Positions 48,513-57,260 of a stretch of 64,000 nt of DNA are shown here, one piece after another. How positions within the stretch are numbered: position 1 is the first letter of the stretch; each line of letters begins with the position of its first letter. The DNA comes from Methylobacillus glycogenes JCM 2850 (GTDB taxonomy: Bacteria; Pseudomonadota; Gammaproteobacteria; Burkholderiales; Methylophilaceae): positions 62,001 through 126,000 of the forward strand of contig NZ_BAMT01000007.1 of NCBI RefSeq assembly GCF_000617925.1. The letters run 5' to 3'. A program made the position numbers and the translations under genes. Under the pieces are notes generated by a model. That model had not been told where the DNA came from. It worked only from the letters and a program-made list of their open reading frames with translations, and searched no databases.

Positions 48513-49705
48513 TTACTTAAACCTGACCTTGGGCTCCACTGCGCGTGCGAGGAAAAACGCCGTACCCACCAGCACCAGCACAATCAACAAGGCATGCCTG
48601 AGCGAGGCATGCTCACCAACAAAGCCCAGCAAGGGTGGCCCGGCCAGAAAAGCCACATAACCCGCAGTGGCCACCGCACTGACGCGGGCTTCAGGGTGTG
48701 GCCCGGTATCGCTGGCGGCGGAAATCGACAAGGGAAAGCCCAATGAAGTGCCCAAGCCCCAGAACAACACCGCCCCCGCTGCCAGCCAGGGATTGCTGGC
48801 AAAAATCACCAGCCCTATGCCTATCACCCCGAGCAAGGCGCTGGCGCGCACCACGCGCACGCGGCCAAAGCGCGTGAGGAAATAATGGCCGCTGAACCGC
48901 CCCAGCGCATCATGCCAGCAAAGCCGGTATACAGCATAGAGCCCAAGGCAGCATCAAAACCGTGCTCATCCACCATCAAAATGGGAATCCAGTCCGTCGC
49001 CGCCCCTTCGGCCAGTGCCATGCCCAGCACAATCAACCCAATAAACAACAACTGCTTGTCTTGCCACATACTGACTTTGGCCACAGGCTTTTTATGCTCT
49101 CCCTGCAAGTGCTGGGCAAACCCAGCAGGAATCGCACGCAAGGCATACAACGTGACCGGGAAACAGCACAGCACGGTCAGCCCCACATGCCAGGCCACCG
49201 GGAAAGCCAGGCTAGCCAGCCAGATACCCAGCAGCCCGCCGACAAAGGTGCCAAAGCTGAACCCGGCATGCAGCATGGACAAAGTCGGCCGTTGCGTCAG
49301 CCGCTCCACCTCCGCGCCTTCGATATTCAACGCAATTTCGCCCAGCCCCACGCCCAGGCCAAACAAACCCAAACCCAGCGTCACCAGCATGGTCAGCGCC
49401 AATGCAATGCCCACGGCCAATACCACTAACCCACCCAATAACAAGAACATGCCTGTGGTAATCACAGGCCGTGTGCCAAAACGCCGCACCCAGTGGCCTG
49501 AACTCAAAATTCCGCTCATGGCCCCTACCGAAATGCTGAACAGGATTAGCCCCATTTGCGCGATAGAGACGCCGAGTTGATCACGAATCGCTGGTGTGCG
49601 TGTGACCCAGGAGGCTAAGGCCAGACCAGTGATCAGGAAGAATAGGAATAGCGCTTGCCTACGTTTACTGGCAGCGAGGGACTGGGGAGCGGTGATGGGC
49701 GACAC
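48513..49705 (-). CDS. MFS transporter, fucose-permease/YbjJ-like (frameshifted)
   Basis: This is a 12-helix major facilitator. After repair it has 397 residues: the frame breaks at about 48900, and one added base gives [24 protein letters not shown], the conserved loop between the two halves. The first half reads [18 protein letters not shown] and [17 protein letters not shown]; the second includes [22 protein letters not shown]. This wording is that of the YbjJ-like MFS group, whose substrates are poorly known. No linked enzyme suggests a cargo. Confidence 0.85.
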
Positions 49706-49982
49706 TTGGAATCCGGGGTGGTTTGGCGGCGGCTAGTGTTGGTATAGCAGCTTGCCAATGAATAGCGGGTATGGAGGAAAGTAAAAGTTTATCCGCCAAA
49801 CGAGGCAGCATTATCTATGCCTGTCGCAGCCTTGGCAATTTTGCTGTTTCATTGACGCGTTCAACAATGCTGAACGGGTTTGGCAGGTATCTAAATCGAC
49901 CTTGGGTTTTTTACATCGCTATAATTGCAAAATTGAAGTTGGTTCAATCTACAAAAATTAATCGGGTGTACGGGGAGATAGC

Positions 49983-50210
49983 ATGGCGCGTATGTGGATG
50001 GTTCGCGGCGAAGGCGGCAGCCTGTATGACGCTTTTCGGGAGCGCAATATTGCCGCCATAGGCTGGAGCCCATTGGCCGATATCGAGTCTCAGGCGCTGG
50101 AACGTATCAAGGACAAGGTCAGTGAGCTGGAATTGGATGACATGCAGCAATTGCTGGCTGGCATTCTGCGTGCCATGGGCTACAAAATCCAGGTAATCCA
50201 GACCCTCTGA
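49983..50210 (+). pseudogene. Remnant of an Mrr-type restriction endonuclease
   Basis: This 75-codon frame with a GGGAGA ribosome site carries two ends of a larger protein. The start MARMWMVRGEGGSLYDAF is typical of long Mrr-like nucleases. It is joined in frame to IESQALERIKDKVSELELDD and ILRAMGYKIQVI, which normally lie more than 100 residues further on, just before the catalytic PD-(D/E)XK region. That catalytic region is missing. An internal deletion and a C-terminal truncation therefore explain it; a functional small protein is possible but unlikely. Confidence 0.65.
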
Positions 50211-50253
50211 TGGAAAAACAGCTTGAGATCTCCCGCCAGTTACAGGTCGTGCA

Positions 50254-51292
50254 ATGAGCGATAAACCTGTATCACTTGCTCCAGTGCCAGAAGCTATGCC
50301 AACTGGCTGGGAGAGCTAAAGCAGCGTATCCATAGCGCCCAGCAACGGGCGGCGCAGGCCGTCAACCGCGAACTGGTACTGCTTTACTGGCAGATTGGTC
50401 GTGACATTTTGCAACGGCAGGCCGAGCAGGGCTGGGGGGCTAAGGTCATAGCGCGGCTGGCGCACGATCTCAAGACTGCTTTTCCAGAGATGAAGGGTTT
50501 TTCTCGCGCCAACCTCATGTATATGCGTTCATTTGCCGAGGCTTGGCCAGATGCGGTAATTGTCCAACAGACTGTTGGACAATTACCCTGGGGCCACAAT
50601 CTGGTGTTGCTGGCCAGACTGAAGCAGACAGAACAACGACTGGGCTATGCCCAGCGTGCTGTGGAGCAAGGCTGGTCTCGCGCTACCCTGGAAATCCATA
50701 TCGAAACCCGCTTGCTGGAAAGAGAAGGCCAGGCGGTTACCAACTTTGTTGACCGACTCCCCGCGGCTGGTACTGATTTAGCGCGGCAAGCCCTTAAAGA
50801 TCCATACCTGTTCGACTTTTTAGATGTGGGCCAGGAGGCCAACGAGCGGGAAATCGAGGAGGCACTGGTCAAACACATTACCCAGTTTTTACTGGAGCTG
50901 GGTGCGGGCTTTGCCTTTGTCGGCCGCCAGGTACATCTGGAAGTTGGTGGTGATGATTTTTATATAGACCTGCTGTTCTACCACCTCAAGCTGCGCTGCT
51001 ATGTGGTGATCGAACTGAAGGCAGAGAAATTCAAACCAGAACACTTAGGTCAGTTGAGCTTCTATCTTACCGCTGTAGACACGCAGGTGAAGGCCGAACA
51101 CGACACCCCCACCATCGGCCTCTTGCTCTGCAAGAGCAAAAACACCGTGGTAGCTGAATACGCATTACGCGACAAAACCCAACCTATAGGCGTGGCGGAA
51201 TACCAATTGATAGCTCCCTACCTGAAGAACTGCAAACCAGCTTGCCAAGCATAGAACAGCTAGAGCGGGAACTGGGAGGCGAGCATGAATAA
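50254..51292 (+). CDS. YhcG/DUF1016-type PD-(D/E)XK nuclease (two frame breaks)
   Basis: These proteins have an N-terminal DNA-binding domain (YWQIGRDILQRQAEQGWG, FSRANLMYMRSFAEAWP) and a C-terminal nuclease domain (DDFYIDLLFYHLKLRCYVVIELK, with the D..E.K pattern). Frame breaks at about 50291 and 51214 are each closed by one base, giving MSDKPVSLAPVPESYANWLG at the start and SLPEELQTSLPSIEQLEREL at the end, 346 residues in all. The family commonly accompanies restriction systems. Here its neighbours are an Mrr fragment and an HsdS fragment, so it is probably the last intact part of a restriction locus. Confidence 0.8.
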
Positions 51293-51365
51293 GCACAACG
51301 CCGAACTGCTAGAAAAGCATTTTGACACCGCTAGAACGTCGAGAAAGACCTTGAAGCATTCGTAG
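51285..51365 (+). pseudogene. HsdS-like N-terminal fragment
   Basis: The ATG at 51285 overlaps the nuclease stop and reads MNKHNAELLEKHFDTA, the usual opening of type I specificity subunits, then soon stops after unrelated residues. The rest of hsdS, hsdM and hsdR are absent. This marks a deletion that ended near the tRNA gene. Confidence 0.5.
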
Positions 51366-51410
51366 ACTCCCTATGTAGTAGTCTGACGAAGTAGCACCTT
51401 GGGGATGAGC

Positions 51411-51437
51411 TTAAGTATATATGGTACATATACTTAA
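51411..51437. repeat. AT-rich 10-bp perfect inverted repeat beside tRNA-Gly
   Basis: TTAAGTATAT and ATATACTTAA flank a seven-base centre, nine bases from the tRNA 3' end. It may terminate the tRNA transcript or mark an old element end. Confidence 0.55.
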
Positions 51438-51445
51438 CATAGGAC

Positions 51446-51519
51446 TGGAGCGGGCGACGGGAATCGAACCCGCGTATCGAGCTTGGGAAGCTAGCGTTCT
51501 ACCATTGAACTACGCCCGC
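51446..51519 (-). tRNA. tRNA-Gly (anticodon CCC)
   Basis: The complement reads GCGGGCGTAGTTCAATGG at the 5' end, an anticodon loop TTCCCAA with anticodon CCC, the T-loop GGTTCGATTCC and an encoded CCA end, 74 nt. It is close to E. coli glyU in form. The acceptor and T stems pair fully. The anticodon stem CTAGC/GCTCG has one T-C mismatch at its second pair, which may be a base error or a real weak point. Confidence 0.95.
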
Positions 51520-51709
51520 ACAGGCGGCCATTATACCCATTTATATGCCTGCGGCCACTGCAAGCACAGCGTGCTGCATAGCCTTTACCCCATCAAGGTG
51601 TGCGGCATTATGTCGCATTCTTAAATCCTGCTGCCTTCTTTAAAATCTGCTGCTTTGTCGAAATGGCGTGTTGTTGCGCCTACGCGTGCTTACAGATTGG
51701 GGAGGCAGT

Positions 51710-53887
51710 ATGGTCAGTGCATTGGTAAACAAGAACAAGAAAGCGCCGCAGGCGAAAGCATGTAAGTTGAAATGGCAGTTATGCCTGATGGCGCAACTGC
51801 TCAGCGCGCAGGCGTTCAGCAACCTGGCGCTGGCCGCTGAAGATGTGGCGCAGCATGAGCACGATACGCAGCACTTGCCCGAAGTTGAGGTGAAGGCGCA
51901 TGCGCACGACAGCGATAGCCAGTTGCACAGGCGCATGGTGAATAGTGCCGACAGCGCTGCGCTGTTGCAGGATTTTGTTGGGGTGGAAGCCTATCAGGCG
52001 GGTGGCGTTTCGGCCTTGCCAGTGATACGCGGTTTTAATGACAACCGTATCCGCATTCTGGTGGATGGTGCTGAGCTGACGGCGGCCTGTGCCAACAGCA
52101 TGAACGCGCCGTTGAGTTATATCTCCCCCGCCGCTGTGGCCAAGATCAGTGTGTTGGCAGGGATCACCCCGGTGAGTATGGGCGGTGACAGTATTGCTGG
52201 CACGATTACGGTGGATTCTGCGCGGCCTATATATTCACTCAATCCAGATGCCTGGCTCTATCAGGGCAGTTTTTCCACGGTGTACCGCAGCAATAACAAT
52301 GGCCTCAGCACCGCTTTGAGCGCCACGGCAGCCAGCGATAATCTCAGCCTCAATTTCACCAGCACCATGGATCGTGGCCAGAGTTACCAAGACGGTAATG
52401 GCCGCAAGGTGCGTGCCACGCAGTTTGAGCGTCATATCCAGGCGCTGACCATAGGTGCCAAGGGCGAGAACGAGGAGTTTGTGCTCAGGCTTAGCCATCA
52501 GGAAGTGCCGCATCAAGGCTTCTCTAATCAATATATGGATCTGGTGGGCAATACCGCCGATGCCATCAATGCCAATTACAAGCGCAATTTCAGTTGGGGT
52601 GATCTCGATGCGCGGGTTTACTGGCAAGAGGTCAAGCATGAGATGGGGTTCTTTACCTCAGAGAAGCCCGGCATGATGCCCATGAACACCCACGGCAAGG
52701 ATATGGGCTATAACCTCAAGTTCACCCTGCCCTTGTCTGAGCAGCACAAGCTGCGCCTGGGCAGTGATTTCCACCGCAATACCCTGGATGACTGGTGGCC
52801 ACCTGTGGCGGGCAGCATGATGATGGGCCCGCGCACTTATGTGAATATCAATGATGGTCGCCGCGATCGTCTGGGTGTGTTTGCCGAGGTGGAATCGCAA
52901 TGGGATAGTCGCTGGAGCAGTCTGCTGGGCGCGCGCGTGGATCATGTGCGCACCAGCACTGGCGAGGTGCAGTCTTATGGCGCGGGCATGATGAATATGG
53001 CGGATAACATGGCGGCAGCGGCTTTCAACCGTGGCAGCCGCTCTGCCAGCGATAATCATCTGGATGTCACCGCCAGTGGCAAGTATCTGGTTTCAGACAC
53101 AGCCACTCTGGAGTTTGGCTATGCGCGCAAGACGCGCTCGCCCAATCTGTATGAGCGCTACTCCTGGGGTGCCGGGCAGATGGCGCGCAATATGATAGGT
53201 TGGTTTGGCGATGCCAATGGCTATGTCGGCAACCCTGAGCTACGCCCGGAAAAAGCCAACACCTTGAGCGCCACGCTGGATTTGCATGATGCAGGCCAAA
53301 ACGTCTGGCAAGTGCGCGCTACGCCCTACTTTACCTATGTGCAGGATTACATAGGCGTTGAGCAGATCAGCAGCGGTTTGGCGGGTGGTCGTGCCAATCT
53401 GCGCTTTGATAATCAGGATGCGCGCTTCTATGGCCTGAACCTGGAAAGTACGCGTCAGCTGTGGCAGGAAGGGGCTTGGGGTCAGGGCCGTGTGCGTGGC
53501 ACTTTAGCCTGGACCCGTGCGGAGCGCACGAATGGTGACGATCTTTACCAGATCATGCCGCTCAATGCCCGTATCAGCCTGGAGCAGCGCAAGGGTGCCT
53601 GGTCTAACGGTGTGGATGTGCAGTTTGTAGACAGCAAGACCCGTGTTGATCAGGCACGCTTTGAACCCGAAACTGGCGGCTACACCCTGGTGGATTTGCG
53701 CAGCAGCTATCAGTGGAGCAAGGCCAGGCTGGATTTCAGCGTCACCAATCTGTTTGACCGCTACTATGCGCTGCCACTGGGCGGGGTGAATTACGCAGAG
53801 TGGAACGCCAATGGCAGGGCTGGCATCATGGGCCCGGTTGCAGGCATGGGCCGCTCGGTGAATCTGGGGCTAACGCTGGATTTCTAG
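51710..53887 (+). CDS. OprC-type copper TonB-dependent receptor
   Basis: This 725-residue receptor starts at ATG 51710 behind a GGGGAGG site; an upstream TTG frame is rejected. After the signal peptide, the N terminus is His-rich (QHEHDTQH, KAHAHDSD). The plug reads LPVIRGFNDNRIRILVDGAE followed by CANSM (Cys127, Met131), and an outer loop holds HEM (His310, Met312). These reproduce the CxxxM and HxM pair that binds copper in Pseudomonas OprC. Loops are Met-rich (KPGMMPMN, GSMMMGPRTY, AGMMNMADNMA), again suiting copper. The barrel ends in LTLDF. It is monocistronic and closes with a strong terminator. Copper or a copper chelate is the likely cargo. Confidence 0.88.
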   Translation: MVSALVNKNKKAPQAKACKLKWQLCLMAQLLSAQAFSNLALAAEDVAQHEHDTQHLPEVEVKAHAHDSDSQLHRRMVNSADSAALLQDFVGVEAYQAGGVSALPVIRGFNDNRIRILVDGAELTAACANSMNAPLSYISPAAVAKISVLAGITPVSMGGDSIAGTITVDSARPIYSLNPDAWLYQGSFSTVYRSNNNGLSTALSATAASDNLSLNFTSTMDRGQSYQDGNGRKVRATQFERHIQALTIGAKGENEEFVLRLSHQEVPHQGFSNQYMDLVGNTADAINANYKRNFSWGDLDARVYWQEVKHEMGFFTSEKPGMMPMNTHGKDMGYNLKFTLPLSEQHKLRLGSDFHRNTLDDWWPPVAGSMMMGPRTYVNINDGRRDRLGVFAEVESQWDSRWSSLLGARVDHVRTSTGEVQSYGAGMMNMADNMAAAAFNRGSRSASDNHLDVTASGKYLVSDTATLEFGYARKTRSPNLYERYSWGAGQMARNMIGWFGDANGYVGNPELRPEKANTLSATLDLHDAGQNVWQVRATPYFTYVQDYIGVEQISSGLAGGRANLRFDNQDARFYGLNLESTRQLWQEGAWGQGRVRGTLAWTRAERTNGDDLYQIMPLNARISLEQRKGAWSNGVDVQFVDSKTRVDQARFEPETGGYTLVDLRSSYQWSKARLDFSVTNLFDRYYALPLGGVNYAEWNANGRAGIMGPVAGMGRSVNLGLTLDF

Positions 53888-53954
53888 CTTTAAGCTCTCA
53901 GATTCAACTTCTAAGGCTTAACTGCTCACAATCAAATTCTGAGCTTGAGCTAAT

Positions 53955-53994
53955 AAAACAGCACACCCAGCCTTGCGCTGGGTGTGCTGTTTTT
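53955..53994. terminator. Bidirectional 17-bp terminator
   Basis: AAAACAGCACACCCAGC pairs with its exact complement around a five-base loop; both arms end in four or more A/T. It serves the copper receptor (+) and the PLP enzyme (-). Confidence 0.92.
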
Positions 53995-54009
53995 AAGCGT
54001 TTATTTGAC

Positions 54010-54992
54010 TCAAGCCGCGCTCAGGCTAAGCTCAGATTCACCAAACTGCTTGCGATAGCGCTCGGCCAAGGTCACGCTGCCACCTAGTCCGCCCTGATGC
54101 AAGTAAAGCCAGTCCTGCCCCAGTTGCTCACGCTGATCCAGAATCGCCATCCAGCCTGCCATGTCGTACAGCAGGTCAAACGCTATGCCAGTGGCAGCTT
54201 CAAGCTCGGCCTGCAGCAGCCATAGCTCGCGGTACAGTGAACCAAAGCGGTAATGGATGTGGCTACTGAGTATGGTTGGTTCGCTGCTGCTAGTGCCCAA
54301 GCGCGCAAATACCTGTTGCAGGTGCAGGGCATCGCCATAGGCCGGGGTGGTGTAATGCGCCAATTGCGGGTTGCTTGCGCCAGATGGTAAGAGGTGACGC
54401 CTGTGCCAGCGGGCAGGAACACGCGGCTTAAATTCAGTTTTTGCGTCACCTGGCTGAGTTCCTGCGCCAATACCGTCATGCCATAGCTCACCTGACTATG
54501 ATTACCGCCCTCATGGAAGAACAATTCTCCAGGCGCAGGCACAAATTCCCCGCGCGCCATGCGCCTATACAATGCACCATCAACATGCAAATGCATCTGT
54601 TTGCCCTTTGCCAGTGCAAGGTTGCCCTCGGGGTGCAGGGCCAGTTCGCTTGCGATATAGGGCAGCACATAATGGAATTCCACGCCCATCAATTGCGCCA
54701 ATTCACTCAGCGCCAGCATGGCGCCAGACTGCACAGAGCCATAGCTCCAAATCTTGCTGACAGGCGGCAGCTCAGACATATGCTGCAGGTAATAGCCCAG
54801 TTTGTAGAGCTTGTTGCCCTCTATGGCGGCAAAGCTGGACGCGGGCAGGCCTGCGCAGAAGGCAGGCGCGGGTGTTACCTGAAGCTCGCGGGCGCTACCG
54901 CGTATGGCGGCAGGCAGTAAACGGGATTCGATGCGGACTACAAAACGCATGCCAGCGAACTGGCATTGAACATAGCTGAAGGTGGGGGGCAT
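54010..54992 (-). CDS. PLP-dependent D-cysteine desulfhydrase/ACC-deaminase-like enzyme (frameshifted)
   Basis: This is a fold-type II PLP enzyme. The lysine motif lies in EGNKLYKLGYYL, corresponding to GGNKTRKL of ACC deaminase; the substrate strand is YGSVQSGAMLALSELA, and the phosphate-binding turn is LPAGTGVTSYHLA. The frame breaks at about 54379; one base restores HLAASNPQLAHYTTPAYGD and 327 residues. It follows the APS kinase gene after about 60 bases. Members release ammonia with sulfide or 2-oxobutyrate. A sulfur substrate is suggested by the neighbours only, and the family is sequence-diverse, so the reaction is uncertain. Confidence 0.75.
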
Positions 54993-55050
54993 GATAGGGT
55001 CCTGGTGAGGTCATCATGAATAAACTAGCAAAAATAGTACCTGCTTTGCA

Positions 55051-55623
55051 TCAAGCCGCGGCAGAACTTTTTCTTGTAGCGTTTACCAGGTGCGGATGGA
55101 TATGACGCGTTTGTATTACTGCCAGCAAAGTCTCAATCTGGTTTTCCATCTCGCCTTCCAACGTGCGGATATGCACCTCTGCCGCCAGCGGCGGCTCGTA
55201 AGGGCTGCTGATGCCAGTAAACTGTGTGAGCTCGCCTTTGCGCGCGCGAGCATATAAGCCCTTGGTATCGCGGCGCTCGCACTCGCTGAGCGGTGTATCA
55301 ACAAACACCTCTATGAATTGACCCGGGGCAAAGCGCTGCCTGAGCTTGTCTCTATCTGCACGGAAAGGCGAGATCAGCCCTACCAGCACAATTAGGCCAG
55401 CCTCCATCATCAAGCTTGCCACTTCGCCAGCGCGACGAATATTCTCGCGCCTGTCTTCAGCACTGAAGCCCAGGTCAGAGCACAGGCCCTGGCGCAAGTC
55501 ATCGCCATCAATCAGCGCAGTGCGATAACCCTGCTGCTGCAAGCGCTGGTGCAGCATGGTGGATAAGGTAGTCTTGCCCGCGCCCGAAAGTCCGGTAAAC
55601 CATAAACACATAGGCTGCATCAT
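55051..55623 (-). CDS. cysC: Adenylylsulfate (APS) kinase
   Basis: CysC makes the sulfuryl donor PAPS from APS. ATG 55623 overlaps the sulfotransferase stop (ATGA) and gives 190 residues. Walker A is GLSGAGKTT (11-19), followed by LIDGDDLRQGLCSDLGFS, the RRENIRRAGEVA helix, the LISPFRADRD lid-region motif and FVDTPLSECERRDTKGLYA. All catalytic motifs are present. It stands alone, without cysD, cysN or cysH, and is coupled to a sulfotransferase, so it most likely feeds PAPS to that enzyme rather than to sulfate assimilation. Confidence 0.93.
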   Translation of the reverse strand: MMQPMCLWFTGLSGAGKTTLSTMLHQRLQQQGYRTALIDGDDLRQGLCSDLGFSAEDRRENIRRAGEVASLMMEAGLIVLVGLISPFRADRDKLRQRFAPGQFIEVFVDTPLSECERRDTKGLYARARKGELTQFTGISSPYEPPLAAEVHIRTLEGEMENQIETLLAVIQTRHIHPHLVNATRKSSAAA

Positions 55624-56555
55624 AGCGGCAGATCCCGGCCCAACTCCTGCCAGTCTAATAAGCGAGTGTCTATGTTTTGCGCCTGTAGCAGTGTGGCAGT
55701 CTGCGTCAGGTCGTAGGCAAAAGTCTGGCGCAGGCTCTGCCATTCAGCGGCGGCAAAATCAGGCTTGGCCTCATCAAACTCATAATGTTCAGTGGAAAAC
55801 GTCAGCGGTATTGCAGCGGATGCCTTCTGCCTTGCCTGGTCATCCAGCAGACGGTGCAGGAAGTGCGCACGATTATCTGCATCCTCTAGCGTATGCAGGG
55901 ACAGCACAATAATGTCCTCGGGCAGGTATTTATCCAGCAACTGGCGCAAGGCCTGGTAATAAAAACTCATCGCCAGCACGGGCAAGAAAGGATAGCCGCC
56001 GCGCGAGAAATAAAAGGCGGTTTCATACTGCACGCGCTCTGCAAAGCTGCCCTGGCGTAAACGTGCAATTTCGGCGTCAAAATACTGGGCCACATGGGGC
56101 GCGGACTTACGTGGGAAAAATTGCAGAAAAGCCTGTTTTTGTAGCTGATAAGCACTCTGTGCAGCCATGCCCTCTACCAGCTTGGGGTCAGTGATGCTGT
56201 AGAAATCACGCGCTAGCTGGGCTGCGCCCTCACCCTGCTGTGCCAGCAGCTTTTTCATGCGATAAGCGCTCCAGGCACGCTGCAAGGGATTGCGCAGGCA
56301 CAGCACAATCTTGCTGTTATGCGCAGGCAATTGCGCAATAGCATGGGGATTATGCGCATAGCTGGTGCTGGCATCCAGCCAGGGCAGCGCAGCAGCAGCG
56401 GGCAAGCTGGGCCGGATATCTGGCCGGGAGAACAAGTGCGGCTCTTTGACGTCGGGCACCAGGTATTGTGCCAACTGCTGATTCACCAACCAGTTTGCCA
56501 ATGCGGTGGTGCCGCATTTTTCCATGCCGACGATAAATATAAAGTGTGTGCTCAT
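55620..56555 (-). CDS. PAPS-dependent sulfotransferase
   Basis: This is about 311 residues from ATG 56555; an upstream ATG at 56600 is possible. The 5'-phosphosulfate loop is visible at the N terminus as VGMEKCGTTALANWL, and the 3'-phosphate motif as LRNPLQRAWSAYRM. Both fit the Sulfotransfer family of bacterial carbohydrate or lipid sulfotransferases. No signal peptide or membrane anchor is present, so it acts in the cytoplasm. It is coupled to cysC. A sulfated surface glycan, lipid or small molecule is the likely product; the acceptor is unknown. Confidence 0.88.
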   Translation of the reverse strand: MSTHFIFIVGMEKCGTTALANWLVNQQLAQYLVPDVKEPHLFSRPDIRPSLPAAAALPWLDASTSYAHNPHAIAQLPAHNSKIVLCLRNPLQRAWSAYRMKKLLAQQGEGAAQLARDFYSITDPKLVEGMAAQSAYQLQKQAFLQFFPRKSAPHVAQYFDAEIARLRQGSFAERVQYETAFYFSRGGYPFLPVLAMSFYYQALRQLLDKYLPEDIIVLSLHTLEDADNRAHFLHRLLDDQARQKASAAIPLTFSTEHYEFDEAKPDFAAAEWQSLRQTFAYDLTQTATLLQAQNIDTRLLDWQELGRDLPL

Positions 56556-56756
56556 TGTGGCTTGATCTATATGCCCAAGACTAATGTCTATTAATGACAT
56601 GTCTTTGCTTTAAGTGCGGGCAAACCGCATGTTAACAGCATTGGGCGCTGATTCAAGGCGGCAGCTTGCCAAGAGGTTCAATAGACGATCAGCGCAACGA
56701 AATCTGCGCGGTTATCCGAGTTGGTATCTCTGACCTAGTGGGACAAAGGTGCAGCC

Positions 56757-56784
56757 ATAAAAATACCGGCCACGCGGGCCGGTA
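56757..56784 (-). terminator. Intrinsic terminator of the CsbD gene
   Basis: TACCGGCC pairs with GGCCGGTA around ACGCG; on the minus strand it is followed by five T. It lies 45 bases past the CsbD stop. Confidence 0.85.
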
Positions 56785-56828
56785 AAAAGGGAGGATTACT
56801 AGAGGAGAATCAAATCCACACTAGGGAG

Positions 56829-57038
56829 CTAGTGCTTGGTGCTACATTCCTTGTTAAAGGCGGAAATTTGCTTTTCTGCCTCTTCCTTGGAAATGCCGTA
56901 GAGTTCCTGCAACTTGCCGGACAGCATCTGGCGGTTGCCCTTGATCTGTTCAAATTGGTCGTCGGTCAGTTTGCCCCATTGCTGGCGCACTTTACCCTTG
57001 AGTTGTTTCCAATTACCTTCAACTTGATCCCAATTCAT
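56829..57038 (-). CDS. CsbD-family stress protein
   Basis: This 69-residue helical protein with ATG at 57038 behind AAAAGGAG carries MNWDQVEGNWKQLKGKVRQQ and GKLTDDQFEQIKGNRQML, the CsbD repeat. It ends KECSTKH. CsbD proteins are abundant general-stress proteins of unknown mechanism. It has its own terminator and promoter space, so it interrupts the surrounding tailoring genes rather than belonging to them. Confidence 0.93.
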   Translation of the reverse strand: MNWDQVEGNWKQLKGKVRQQWGKLTDDQFEQIKGNRQMLSGKLQELYGISKEEAEKQISAFNKECSTKH

Positions 57039-57260
57039 TTTTGCACTCCTTTTGCTTGAGTAAAAATGGATGTTCGCATTGCGATTCATCGTGGGAACCA
57101 TCTTAGGACGAGCCAGACCTGAGCGGAGTCGGCAGTGGGATGAATGTGCTGTCAGCCGATACTGACAAGTGCTCAGCCTGCTGGCAGCATGCTTGTGGGG
57201 GCTAAGCGCCACGCCAGGGCTGGAGGAAGTGCGTTTAAACTCTGCCTTAATTAACTCTGC

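Noticed and set aside
49771..50061. 96-codon plus frame overlapping the Mrr fragment
   Set aside because: It shares bases with a better-supported frame that has a ribosome site and recognisable Mrr text.
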